This document shows, in pieces, positions 20,640 to 30,808 of a stretch of DNA of 64,000 nucleotides. A program made the position numbers and the translations under genes. The stretch lies in NCBI GenBank assembly GCA_949825045.1, contig OX463808.1, positions 25,605,674-25,669,673 on the forward strand, in the 5' to 3' direction. Within the stretch, counting starts at the first letter, position 1. Every line of letters begins with the position of its first letter. The stretch comes from Argyresthia goedartella (lineage: Eukaryota; Arthropoda; Insecta; Lepidoptera; Argyresthiidae). The notes beneath the pieces were generated by a model. That model was not told the DNA's origin, ran no database searches, and saw nothing but the letters and a program-made list of their open reading frames with translations.

Positions 20640-21290
20640 TTAATACTGTAGGGACGAAAATAACTGCTTTACTCGCTCCGCATTCTTCTCACATTTATCA
20701 AACACACATACATCATAATTACGAAGTTTCTCCAAAGTCAAATAAATTTTTCCCATAGTCAATTCCTTTTCAGTCGAATTCAGAATCTTTACAGGAATCT
20801 TCCCATTTTTGGGGCTCGCTAATACACTGGCAATAAAAACTCCATCCGTAATTTCCGATGCACAAACCAAACATTCTTCATTCATATTTGTCTCAACATA
20901 ATGAATAGACTCCGATCTGGGCGGAATGGTCAATGCTCTACTGTATTTGGTAACCGTTAATGTCAACACTACTTTGTTATTGTCATCAGTCCAAAAAGTC
21001 AATGTATCATTATTAAAATCTAGTACGGACTTGTGCTTCCCCAGAAAGTCCTGTCCTAGAATGCCATGCGCCTTACAAGGCAATGAATCGAAAACATAAA
21101 ACTTATGAATCAGATGCACCTCTGTAAATAAATGTATCCAATTGCTTCGATCTTTCCACCTATTCCATTAATAATTATCGACTCGTTATGAATTGGTATG
21201 TTGTGTTCTAGAACATGATCATATTTCAACGCCGCGATAGATGCGCCCGTATCGACTAAAAGTTGAATGCCTTGCTATTTACGGTCATCT
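20640..21290 (-). pseudogene. Ty3-A aspartic protease and linker
   Basis: The active site reads LLVDTGASIAALK at about 21240-21275, followed by IIINGIGGKIEAIG, then after a frame break GILGQDFLGKHKSVLDFN, the usual second protease motif. The rest is the protease-RT linker. The protease is split by a stop near 21120. Confidence 0.8.
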
Positions 21291-21328
21291 CAACTGAGCA
21301 AACATTATTACATGCTAAAATTACATTT

Positions 21329-22481
21329 TCAGGCCCGAAAAAACTGGTTCTCTGTTTTGGTTTCCTCCTCTGCCATTGCATTCACCTTCTCATTTCTGTT
21401 TCCACGATAGTTATAATTTTGACTGGACCTACCTCTGTTTTGGTAGCTGGAACGGCCGCGCCCGCCACCGCGCCACGGTGAGCCGCCACCTCGCGTCCAC
21501 TCACGGTTGATACCACGAAAACCCCCGCGGTTGCTATCCTGGTTGTCTTGGCTGTAGTTGTGGTTACCTCCGCCACGATGTCCTCTAAAATTACTCGATC
21601 TACCTCTGAAATTTCGTGAATGATTATTTCCTTGCATAGTCATGACGTCACCTGACATATAACTACCTGTGGTCTACTCGTCTAGTGCTGCCTGTACAGC
21701 ATCTTTCAGGGACTGAAAATTACGTGCCTGTATAATCGTGCTGAGCCTACGGTTACGCAACCCATCCGCAAATATTTTTATAGCCATCTTTTCATTTAAG
21801 GGCTTCAACACTTTAAAATTTGAATCATTTCCATCAGCCTGCGTCATCGTAAGGTCAACGAACAATTCGGTGATTTCGTTCCCAAAATCATTTAAGGACT
21901 TATCGTTCTGCCTCATTTGTTGCAACTTACTCTGGATTGCTGTTGCCGATTTTCTAGGCAATAACTCCTTGCGCATATCAGTTACCAAATCTTTGATATT
22001 GTTATAACTACCTCGTAGCTTCAGTTTTGCTGTTTGTGGTAACCGACTTTTTAGTATAAAAGTAATCAAGTTTCATACCGCGGCTGTCTCTAAAGTGGTA
22101 GCATAATATTCTGTTGCATCAATAAATTGTTTTATGCTTGTCTCGTCATCTTTCAGTACCGGTAATAAACGCAAAGCAACTTTTACATCGAAGTTTGCCA
22201 TTTTGCTTACTTGTGACTCAATCACTTTTTTACAAATTTCTGTTATGTCTGTAAAGAGCTTGTATTTCACGACAATAATATTGTACTAATTCCGTTTCCT
22301 CTGTTGATTTATCTGGTTTTAATGACCATACATCCCTGTATGAATTATAATTATCAATAATAACATTTGCCTCTATTAACTTCTTACTACAATTATCTTT
22401 ATTCTTTTGAGAGCCAAGCTTAATTAATTTTGTTCTAATATACTTTAAACCTTCATAATTTCCCTTAAATGTCTCTTCCAT
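21329..22481 (-). pseudogene. Ty3-A Gag, frameshifted, with Arg-Gly-rich tail
   Basis: Gag begins at ATG 22481 (MEETFKGNYEGLKYIRTKL) and is broken into four overlapping frames (22481-22230, 22270-22073, 22069-21674, 21658-21329). The capsid part contains LLPVLKDDETSIKQFIDATE and SRLPQTAKLKLRGSYNNI. The tail is rich in RGG-type repeats and has no CCHC knuckle, as in errantivirus-like Gag. Ty3 fragment B (42845-43311) encodes a clear relative of the first two-thirds. Confidence 0.85.
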
Positions 22482-22752
22482 AATGCATAGTATTCCTCAC
22501 ACATTTTTATAATTTCTAAGGCAACTTACCCTTAACAGCGGTTGAATGAACGTAACCTAATATATATGTTTACACTTACTGTCCTTAAAGTTCATCGCTT
22601 ATTAGTAGGTATTCGAAGAGGTATTTATCACACGCGCCTCCCTATGCTGTATATTTTACCCACTATTCACTTTTTTATCGCTGGGTTTTTCAATTCACTT
22701 TAACACACCACGCTCGGAATATTCAGGAACATCAGGAACACGACCCTAAAAC

Positions 22753-23016
22753 TTACTCCCGTTTGATAACTGGTAGGGCTCCCGCTCCGGATCTGCGATA
22801 GATACTTTTGTTGAGTGACTTGTTTACATATCGCACGCAGTATAAAATGGCCAGGACGAGCAGCAGGACGAAAAGGAGAAACGCGTACCAACTTATTTTG
22901 CTCATGAACACCATGATATTCTGGGTATGTTGTTGAATCTCATTATTCTGTCCTATCTGAGAAATAATTTGTCTGTCCATGGCTGCAGGTCTTGGTGTCG
23001 TCGTTGTGTTCCCCAT
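22753..23016 (-). CDS. small N-myristoylated-type single-pass membrane protein, upstream of gag (element A)
   Basis: This 87-residue ORF lies between the primer-binding site and gag, 110 bp inside the 5' LTR and 272 bp before the gag ATG. It begins MGNTTTTPRP: Gly at position 2 and Thr at position 6 fit the N-myristoylation consensus. A soluble stretch (SQIGQNNEIQQ) precedes one ~22-residue hydrophobic segment (YAFLLFVLLLVLAILYCV, residues ~44-61), and then a Lys/Arg/Asn-rich tail. A homologue sits in the same place in Ty3 fragment B (43515-43799), although the two elements have diverged widely. That argues for selection on a protein product. I know of no described family; function unknown. 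Confidence 0.8.
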   Translation of the reverse strand: MGNTTTTPRPAAMDRQIISQIGQNNEIQQHTQNIMVFMSKISWYAFLLFVLLLVLAILYCVRYVNKSLNKSIYRRSGAGALPVIKRE

Positions 23017-23111
23017 TTTACTAACTGAGTTTAAACATCTTTAAAATCAAACACACATTGCGTCGACGACGATGTTCTTCGATCACGCGCGAATGGCCGG
23101 TTCCCTTTTTT

Positions 23112-23125
23112 GGCTTAGGTCGCCT
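23112..23125 (-). promoter_or_regulatory. primer-binding site of Ty3 element A
   Basis: On the minus strand, AGGCGACCTAAGCC follows the 5' LTR end directly. GGCGACC resembles the tRNA-Arg-type primer site TGGCGACC, which Ty3 fragment B also has (43909-43922). Confidence 0.6.
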
Positions 23126-23256
23126 TGTAAGGAAGGATAGCCTTAGGAGAGTCGAGAGATGAATCAAAGACAACGTTCGGAGTTGGACTACCTTTACTAG
23201 AGTAAATACACACCTTAATAAATGTTAGATGGGCGTTGACGCCCTTCTTCCCTACA
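23126..23256 (-). repeat. 5' LTR of Ty3 element A
   Basis: 131 bp, TGTAAGGAAG to CTTCCCTACA, same orientation as 18069-18199 and ~96-97% identical by eye. It is followed on the plus strand by ACTG, the target duplication. Confidence 0.92.
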
Positions 23257-23418
23257 ACTGATACGAGACAGGCAATTGCGATTTCCGCCGAGGCATATAA
23301 GTATAGTGCTTTTCCCAAAATAATGCAGGGAAATAAAACCTACTTATTATAATATACATTTAATTTAATTAATATTCCATTGTCTGCATTCTAGTTTTTA
23401 TGTATTTTCTACTTACAG

Positions 23419-23569
23419 AATTCTGCATCTGCAAATACTCCAGAACATCTTCACAGAGACGAACCAGTCCATCAAGGCGTACGATGAGGTCCACAAGGAC
23501 CTCCAGGAGAACGTCAAAGATACAGAGCAGAGGATCAAGCACTTCCGCCAAATCATTGATAGTGATTGA
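23419..23569 (+). CDS. unrecognised coiled-coil protein, exon 3 of 3
   Basis: After an acceptor ending CTACTTACAG (23409-23418) the exon completes a Lys codon and encodes the C-terminus: ILHLQILQNIF, SIKAYDEVHKDLQENVKD and IKHFRQIIDSD, then TGA at 23567. The heptad pattern continues the coiled coil of exon 2. Exons 2 and 3 are separated by 9.7 kb holding Ty3 element A and other repeats. An AATAAA at about 24048 could serve polyadenylation. Confidence 0.7.
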
Positions 23570-24324
23570 AATTAGGTCACTGAACTAGTTATTTTAACTA
23601 ACTAGTCATAAATCAATGGGAGACTTTCAGAGCAGACTTTTTTAAAAATCCAACAGATTGCGTAAAAGACGGTGACCCTACCATGGCGTGTTAAAGCTTG
23701 CACTGAAAGTATCCCATTATTATTTAATTAATTGATTTACTTTTCTTGTTTCTTTTCTTTTCTTTTATGCTTCTTTAAATTAACTCAAAGGTATGGATTT
23801 CACCATAGTTTTTTTTTTAAAGGACATCATTCATTTTTTAAACAAAATGTTATATTTCGATAGAATATGTATTCGTTACTATGATACCAAAAGCTGTAGG
23901 GTTATTCTGTGATTTATTAAATGTGTTTGAAATATCTATATTTACTTTTTGGGCAAAATCTAAAAGTGCCTACCGACTGAAAATAAGAATACTTCGTAAG
24001 AAAAGGTAGTAGATGTGAGTGTGCACATCTCAAATGTTAGCATCTCACAAATAAAAAACCAGCCAATGGGTCTTTACACAACTTTTGCCAAGTTGCTGCA
24101 GCCGGTTAAGCTGTAATTAGCAGTGATCGGAATCCGCGAGCGATTTAAGGCGCTATCACAAAAAAAAAGAGAATTTGAGAAGTCGAGAAATTCCATACAT
24201 AGTCACGTCAGGAATTCCCGGGATTTCGGGAAGTCGAATAATTTCTTAATACCTAATTTGGTGACCGTGATTCTAGCAAGAAAGTATAATTTAGACATAT
24301 TCTGATTATGCACATATTTAGAAT
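23570..24324 (+). other. 3' UTR and intergenic region after the coiled-coil gene
   Basis: AT-rich, no further coding signal. Candidate polyadenylation hexamer AATAAA near 24048. It ends where LINE A begins (TGTAACGTTG, 24325). Confidence 0.4.
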
Positions 24325-24612
24325 TGTAACGTTGCACGTACAGATCGTATTTCACTTTAATTATTATTATATTTAGAAATCAATTAAAACAAACATAAAA
24401 ATTATTATTTTTATCAAAAGGTTTAATTTAAATAATTTATACAAAAACATCATATTTAAATTAAAAACCTAATAAATCAATTTATTTAATTCTAAACTAA
24501 ACTCTTTTATTTAGTAAAAGAAGATTAAAACATGGACACATTATCAAAATAAACAAATTATGTAATAGAACAATACAATGTTTACGCGTTCGCACTATTC
24601 TGCGCGACCGTA

Positions 24613-25211
24613 TATCGGGCGCCACGACTAAAGAGCTTTGTCCTTGAATGCGCAGTAGTCACTTTTCACAAGTGTTTGGCGCGGGGAAGTGAGGAGCGAC
24701 GGGGGCGGTAGTCAGCGCCGGCACCTGATTCGTTGATCAGTCGCTTCCCGATGCCCGCACCGAAAGCACGTCTCGAAGCTTCTTGAGTACAGTCGCATAC
24801 AATATTACCCAACGTTATCTTTCGCCGCGGTCGAATTACAAATTATTAGTCAGCGGGAAGAAAAGAGTGTGCAGGACTATTACTACAAGTATCTATATTC
24901 ACTAGGCCCTAGTGACTAGGGGCATTCTATGCTAGGGGGTTATTTATATATAGGTTTCAACCTTGACGTTAACAAATGTTGTCAATAGAGAGTACCTATA
25001 GTTTATTTGACACAAAGTCCATTATTTACATCGGCTAATATCCCAATCAACAAAATATCAAACAGAGAAAAAATAGAAGTGAAGAAAGTCCTGAACACTC
25101 ATTCCTTCACACTAACCCTAAAAACGCACTTCGGAATTATGCCGCGACTGTACACATGCGCAGTAATCCCCGCCAGTTTCTCCGAGAGCTCTTTATTCGT
25201 GGCGCCGAGTG
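24613..25211. mobile_element. Sailor-type (IS630/Tc1/mariner) MITE, internally deleted
   Basis: 599 bp with inverted ends TATCGGGCGCCACGACTAAAG and the complement of CTTTATTCGTGGCGCCGAGTG, flanked by TA on both sides (24611-24612, 25212-25213). The empty site is seen in the LINE A derivative (39740-39741, GACCGTACTCGG). Both ends match the longer relative at 48412-49271, but the transposase-derived interior is replaced by a short unrelated stretch. Confidence 0.88.
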
Positions 25212-25511
25212 TACTCGGTCCCGTGATGAGTTTAGGTACTTCATGGAAATTTCCAGAGTTGCTATGCGCGGGATAGTTTCGACCGTCGTCGCGCATACGG
25301 ATCTCCGCTTCGCCGTCCCGCTGCAGTTCAACCGCCGCTTCGTGCGAAGCGGACGTGTGTAACACGCGCCCGTGAGCGTCGCGATCGCAATATCCGCGCC
25401 GCGAGTGTTCACGGAGGGGATTATCACATCGGGACGGACGCCGGCTTTGCCTAAGGTCGTGCCTGGTGTGTAACCCTTTCCGTGACGCCAGCTCGTCCAT
25501 AGCCCGCTGCT

Positions 25512-26660
25512 ATGGACGAGCCCAAAAGCCCTTTTCAGGGCTACAGTGACATGGTTAGTGTTGTTGTGAGTGACAGTGACGATGCCGGTGATGTGAGCAG
25601 CCCGCCGCCGCTGGGTGAAACCCCGCGTCGGCGCCTCGCGCAGCGATCGGCATCACTGGAAGGCCTGCTCCCTATCTCCACGTCGACGGAGTACGGGTCG
25701 CCCGTGGTGCGGTGTCCTGTGTCCCCGAGGGCAGAGCTTGAGCTGGACGAATTATATTTAATTCGGGCCGCTCAAGCCAACCTGTTTTCGGCGGGCCTAC
25801 TTCGTGCCATGGAGGCATACGTCGCCGCAAGCCGCGCTGCCCTGTCGGGCAAGCCCGCGGCTTGCATCGGCGTCGAACTTCTCGACTCGAAATTAGTGGA
25901 GCAGGCCAAAACGCAGCCCTTGGTGTTGCCACCAACCCGCGGGACGAGGCGCCCGCGCAGCGAAAGCCCGAGCGACGAGCTGCGTCTCCGAGGAGATGGA
26001 AAGCGAGTCCAGCTTGCGGACTCGCCGACCCCGCCGACGACGAACCAGCCGCCGCTGAGGAAGACGGGACTCGACATGTCGTCGCTGTCGCCATGCCTGG
26101 GCGCGCTTCAGGCACCCGCCCCCGCCCCTGGACCGTCCGCCGCCGTCGCGAGTGATATTAAGAGTGCTTCAACACTGGGAAAGACAGGTATGAGTGTTCC
26201 TCTCAATAAGTGCTCTTCAGTGTCGATTGCCGCGGCGGCCGCGACCGCATCCACCGTGTCTGGGGCACCGCGCCCCAGCACCGCGTCCCCCCCTCGTACA
26301 GTGAGGCACCCGGTGCCGCCAACCGCGCGTCCGCCCGCCCCGTCGGCGACCGCGTCTCAAGTGCCCGCCCGCCCCACGCGCTCCGCCGCTGCGGCCGCGA
26401 TAGTGCCCGCCCGCCCTACGCGCCCCGCCGCCGCGCCCGCGAACCCGCCCACCGCCGCGACTGTGCCTGCCCGCCCTACGCGCCCCGCCGCTACGCCTGC
26501 GAACCCGCAAGCCACCGCACCCGCGATAGGGCCCGCCCGCCCAACGCCGCCCGCCCGCCCAATCACGGAGCTCATGTACATGCCGGCCGGGGGTGAAGAT
26601 CGAGGCCTGGCGCTCCAAGCAGGGCCCGGCTCAGTGCCACAGGTGCCAGCAGTTCCGGCA
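25512..26660 (+). pseudogene. LINE A ORF1 (gag), Pro/Ala-rich
   Basis: The frame opens at ATG 25512 (MDEPKSPFQGYSDMVSVV). It is Ser/Pro-rich, then strongly Ala/Pro-rich with repeated PARPTRPAA units (26360-26560). Near 26575-26650 a different frame shows gag text leading into the first half of a zinc knuckle (AQCHRCQQFRHSS), so a small indel precedes it. The sequence then switches abruptly to endonuclease text (AGDLNAKHTVWNS). The remaining knuckles and the N-terminal half of the endonuclease are gone. Confidence 0.75.
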
Positions 26661-27963
26661 CTCGTCGCTGGCGACCTCAACGCCAAGCACACCGTCTGGA
26701 ACTCCACCAGGATGTGCCCAGCTGGACGCGCCATCCTTGCCGACTCCGTGAGCCACAACTACGATGTCATCGGTCCCGACGAGCCCACCCACTTCGATTC
26801 GCGGGCCGGTTGGGACACTATCGACGTCGTAGTCTTTAGAGGTCTCCGGACTCCGCCGAGCCAGGAGGTTCTCCCTGACCTCCCATCGGACCACAGGCCA
26901 GTACTTCTCGTCCTGGCGGACCTGCACACCCAGGTCTCTCCGCCAGCATCACGCCGACGCTACCAGTGGGGCGCCTTCACCGCCGCCCTCGACCAGTCTT
27001 CGACCACATGTCCAGTCAACCAGCCGGAAGACGTTGACCGCCTGGCATCACTGCTGACCAGCCAAATCCGAGACGCGCTCGACCTATCATCGCACACCGT
27101 AGCTCGCGGGGGGAAGCCCTCTCCTCTTCCTGCTGAGCTACGCGCACTCATCTGCGATAAGCGCGCTCTCCGGAAGCAGTGGCAGCAAACCCGCTGCCCA
27201 ACGATGAAGACCAGGCTCAACGCCATGACGGCAGAGCTGAAGCGCCGACTTGATCTCCACGCCGAAGAATCTTGGGAACGCCACGTCGAGTCCATGGGTG
27301 ACCACGTCCCCTCCGTGCATCGCCTATGCCGGGATTTGTCGACTACTCCAACTCCCGTCCGACCAATCCTGGGCAGCGACGGCCTACCAAGATTTCGAGC
27401 CCAAGACCGTGCGGAGATCTTCGCCGAATGCCTCGAGAAGCAGTTCAAACCGAATCCTACGGATGATGTGGAGCACGTCGCAGCAGTCGAGAGACACCTG
27501 CGAGAGTACTTCGCCTCGCCGATAGCTCCCGAAGAGGACCCCACCGTCGTCACGCCCGGCCAGATCATGCGTGCATTCAGTCGTACCAAGCCCAGGAAAG
27601 CCCCAGGCGCAGACCGCATACCTAACATGGCGCTGCTACATTTGCCACCACGTACTGTGGCGGCCGTTACGCGCCTGTTTAACGGTATCTTGCGCACGGG
27701 CCACTTCCCAACCCAATGGAAGGAGGGCTTGGTTATCATGTTGCCCAAGCCGGGCAGGGACTCCAAGCTGCCTGAGAGCTATCGGCCGATAACTCTACTG
27801 AGTACGATCTCAAAGGTGTTTGAGAAACTCCTGCTGGCGAAGCTACTGCCCCACATCCAGCCGTGCCCGGAACAGTTCGGCTTCAGGCCCGAGCATTCTA
27901 CAACGCTTCAGCTCACCAGAGTACTGAATGACATGACGGTTTGTTTAAACAAAAAGGAATACA
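26660..27963 (+). pseudogene. LINE A ORF2: endonuclease C-terminal half and RT N-terminal half
   Basis: The second half of an APE-type endonuclease is visible (GDLNAKHTVWNS, GWDTIDVVVFRG, LPSDHRPVLLVL), followed by a linker and the RT fingers: RKAPGADRIPNMAL, FPTQWKEGLVIMLPKPGRD, ESYRPITLLSTISKVFEKLL and EQFGFRPEHSTTLQL. The frame is cut at about 27963 by LINE B and resumes at 30809. Confidence 0.88.
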
Positions 27964-28260
27964 GCGATAAATTCATTATAGTGTGAGATTTCAATATGAG
28001 CGGGATAGAGTGGAGTGAGTGCTCTGATGGCCTGGCCAAGGTGATATAGTCACATTCACTAAGCAATCCATACCATGTGGAATTAAATGATCTACTGGAT
28101 ATATGTAATCTTAAACCACATAATAGTATTATAAACTCGCACGGTGGATTGCTAGATCTTGTCTTATCTAATACTGCCCTAAACGTCATGCGTGATCTGG
28201 ACCCGCTTGTACCGTAAGTGAATATATCTCTGAATTCACTTACCGAATCCTTTATTCAAC
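27964..28260 (+). pseudogene. LINE B endonuclease remnant
   Basis: Endonuclease-like text with stops: DFNMSGIEWSE (with a TGA where Gly usually precedes Asp-Phe-Asn), ELNDLLDICNLKPHN, and SHGGLLDLVLSNTALNV. It ends around VMRDLDPLVP. It is the C-terminal half of an APE-type endonuclease, decayed. Confidence 0.75.
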
Positions 28261-28598
28261 CAAGTAAGCGCATGAAGTATTGTTACGGAAAAGGCGAAAT
28301 TCTACTTGGATAATGGAGAATACTCCATCTGTGAAATACTCTCATCCGTTGACTGGGTTCTTATTTTAGCCACTTCTACTATTGATGAAGCCATTCAGGT
28401 TCTCACGACAAGCTCCTCGAACTCCGAGATCAATATATTCCACATAGATTACATAAACCAAACCAGTTTCCATCTTGGTACTCCTACCCTTTACAAAAAT
28501 TAGTTAAGGAAAAATTTAAATATCTAACTAAATATAAAATCTACGGTAACATAGATGACCATCAATCATTCTGCTAACTTCGGGATAGACCTAAGAGA

Positions 28599-30425
28599 TT
28601 GGAATCGGTATGTTTCCATAACTATAGGCAAAGAGTAGAGATGTCCATTCATAAAAATCCAAAAGCTTTCTGGGCATACGTTAAAAACCGTAATCAGACG
28701 AATGCTTATCCCAGCTCTATGAAATATGGCAATGATACGTTGGAGTCTGGTGAGGCCATCAGCAGTGCTTTTTCTGATTACTTCGCATCTACTTACCAGG
28801 CCCCATCGAACTCCAATGATATTGTTTCCATTTCATTGAGTGAGATACAACAGCCGATTGATATCCACTCAATTGTCATTAACCAAAATGAAGTCTTACG
28901 TCAGTTAAAGAACATAGACATACACAAAGCTGCTGGGCCTGATCAACTTCATCCTATTCTACTATCTAGGTGCGCCGAAAGCCTCTGCAAACCAGTTTAC
29001 ATACTTTTCACTAGGTCAATAACAGAAGGTGTAATGCCCACTATTTGGAAGTTTGCACTTGTAACGCCAGTTCATAAGAAAGGGAGCAAATTGAAGGTTG
29101 AGCACTACAGGCCAATATCCAAAACCTGCTCATTGGCAAAAATATTAGAAAAAATTGTTCATAATCAACTATATCAAGTACTTAGACCGATCTTTAGTCC
29201 CGTCCAGCATGGCTTTATGCAAGGTCGATCGACTGTTTCAAATTTGATCTTATTCTGCGAGGAAGTCACCAAAGGAATGGAAAATGGAGGACAGATTGAT
29301 ACTGTATACACTGAATATTCAAAAGCATTTGATCATGTGGACCATGTGAGGCTTTTAAAAAAACTTGAACTAGTTGGGATACGAGGAGATCTTCTCAGGT
29401 GGTTAACCTCTTATATCCGCAACCGTCACCAATGTGTTGTGCTCAATGGGTACTCATCCACAGCTATCAGCATCCCTTCTGGAGTGCCACAGGGAACAAT
29501 TTTGGCTCCGCTGCTCTTCACGCTTTTTACAAACGATATTGGCACTTGTTTCCAGAATGCAAAGTTTTTACTGTTTGCTGATGATAAGAAAATATTCAAA
29601 ACTATTTCATCGCCCATTGATGCATATGACCTGCAGCGAGACCTGGATAGACTTCATCAATATTGTCAAATTAATAAACTAGACCTAAATATTGACAAAT
29701 GTAATATTATAACCTTTACCCGCAAACATGATCCATTACTGCATAATTACTCTATTAACGGTAAATCTCTTGAAAGAACAAATAACCTCCGGGATCTTGG
29801 TGTAAATTTAGACTCCAAATTTATTTTTAATGAACATATCAATATAATAACCAAAAAAGCTAAAATAACCATGGGGTTCGTTCTCAGATTATCAAAAAAT
29901 TTCAAAAAAGCTAAAACACTTAAAATCTTGTATTGCTCTCTGGTCCGAAGTCAGCTGGAATATGCTTCACAGGTCTGGAATCCAATGTATAAAGTTTACT
30001 GCGACCAATTAGAGAAGATACAAAAAAAGTTCTTGAGGTTTCTCAATTATAAATTTTCAATATCTAATCAAAATTACACAGAAAATTGTAAACACCACCA
30101 TATACTACCTCTAGAGACGCGCAGAGACTGCGCAGACTTGTTGCTCTTACACAATATCTTAGTAGGAAAGGTTGATTCGCCCAGCCTATTATCTCTTATT
30201 AAATTACGGATCCCTACTTCTCGTAGTCGATGCTCTGATGTAACTCTTCACACTCCTTTTACATACTCTAATTATAGAAAAAATGCGTTTGTACAGCGAA
30301 TATCTGAAAAATTTAATAAAAAGTATACAAAATCAAATGATCTTTTTAACACCAACGAGAGAAAAATAAAGCAGTTTTTTAGCTCCACTTACTTTGGCAA
30401 AATTAAAATACAACATGCAAAATGA
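28599..30425 (+). CDS. LINE B reverse transcriptase
   Basis: The 608-residue open frame carries a complete RT: HKAAGPDQLHPILL, FALVTPVHKKGSK, EHYRPISKTCSLAKILEKI, the first catalytic region YTEYSKAFDHVDH (Glu in place of the usual Asp), PSGVPQGTILAPLLF and the catalytic FADDKKIF. Thumb and C-terminal domains follow (SLVRSQLEYASQVWNP). The first ATG is internal; the upstream part is broken by stops. The uninterrupted frame over 1.8 kb suggests a fairly young copy. Confidence 0.9.
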   Translation: MESVCFHNYRQRVEMSIHKNPKAFWAYVKNRNQTNAYPSSMKYGNDTLESGEAISSAFSDYFASTYQAPSNSNDIVSISLSEIQQPIDIHSIVINQNEVLRQLKNIDIHKAAGPDQLHPILLSRCAESLCKPVYILFTRSITEGVMPTIWKFALVTPVHKKGSKLKVEHYRPISKTCSLAKILEKIVHNQLYQVLRPIFSPVQHGFMQGRSTVSNLILFCEEVTKGMENGGQIDTVYTEYSKAFDHVDHVRLLKKLELVGIRGDLLRWLTSYIRNRHQCVVLNGYSSTAISIPSGVPQGTILAPLLFTLFTNDIGTCFQNAKFLLFADDKKIFKTISSPIDAYDLQRDLDRLHQYCQINKLDLNIDKCNIITFTRKHDPLLHNYSINGKSLERTNNLRDLGVNLDSKFIFNEHINIITKKAKITMGFVLRLSKNFKKAKTLKILYCSLVRSQLEYASQVWNPMYKVYCDQLEKIQKKFLRFLNYKFSISNQNYTENCKHHHILPLETRRDCADLLLLHNILVGKVDSPSLLSLIKLRIPTSRSRCSDVTLHTPFTYSNYRKNAFVQRISEKFNKKYTKSNDLFNTNERKIKQFFSSTYFGKIKIQHAK

Positions 30426-30808
30426 ATAACATAAAGTTCATATTTATGGGTATGTAAGTATATGTATTATCTGTTTTACTACTGGCTCTGCTCAATTTGT
30501 GGCGTTATATCCGTGGTGTTCATGTCAACCAATGCATAGAATTTAAGATGTTTTGTTTGTCTTTAAAGTTCTACATTCACATTAATTCCAATATAAATAA
30601 TTGTGTCTTTCCTTACAACCAATTACCTACTTCTTAATTTGGGTAAATATGACTATAGGTATTCTTGTTATAGTTATATGTATTTCTTCTTTTTAAAGGC
30701 GAAAACTTGTAATTGGCATGTTTATATCCTAACATTAATTCTACGCAAAATTTTGTATATTTATATATGCTGTTAGTTTTCCTATGAAAATAAAATAAAA
30801 ATAAAATA
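30426..30808 (+). other. LINE B 3' UTR and tail
   Basis: AT-rich non-coding sequence ending in AATAAA-type repeats; no further feature. Confidence 0.7.

Larger units (their letters stand above)
18069..23256 (-). mobile_element. Ty3-type LTR retrotransposon A, complete ends
   Basis: It is bounded by 131-bp LTRs (18069-18199 and 23126-23256) with TGTAGGGAAG/CTTCCCTACA termini and flanked by a 4-bp ACTG duplication (18065-18068, 23257-23260). On the minus strand the order is LTR, primer site, small membrane-protein ORF, gag with Arg-Gly tail, protease, RT, RNase H, integrase remnant, LTR. Gag without a zinc knuckle and a 4-bp duplication resemble the errantivirus/gypsy side of Ty3 elements. There is no env. 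Frameshifts in gag and pol and an integrase deletion make it inactive. It lies in intron 2 of the coiled-coil gene, antisense to it. Confidence 0.93.
27964..30808 (+). mobile_element. LINE B (Jockey/CR1-type), 5'-truncated, inserted in LINE A
   Basis: It starts inside an endonuclease domain, contains a full RT ORF and ends in an AATAAA-rich tail (30785-30808: repeats of AAAATAAA) directly before LINE A resumes with CTGTCGCAGTACTCC. LINE A text on either side can be joined to a normal RT, so the insertion point is well fixed. No target duplication was obvious. Confidence 0.88.

Noticed and set aside
22753..23016. Considered the pre-gag ORF as a misplaced start of gag or env
   Set aside because: Gag has its own ATG downstream in both elements, and the ORF has no envelope features; the matched second copy argues it is a separate gene.
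18040..23300. Similar AGGCAATTGC and TATAAGT text just outside both LTRs of Ty3-A
   Set aside because: It is too short and unevenly spaced; the 4-bp ACTG duplication explains the boundary better.
25099..25500. 133-residue minus-strand open frame
   Set aside because: It crosses the boundary between the Sailor MITE and LINE A 5' sequence and matches nothing; it is a GC-rich shadow.
26217..26758. Gly/Arg-rich minus-strand frames opposite LINE A gag
   Set aside because: They are the antisense of the Pro/Ala-rich gag repeats.
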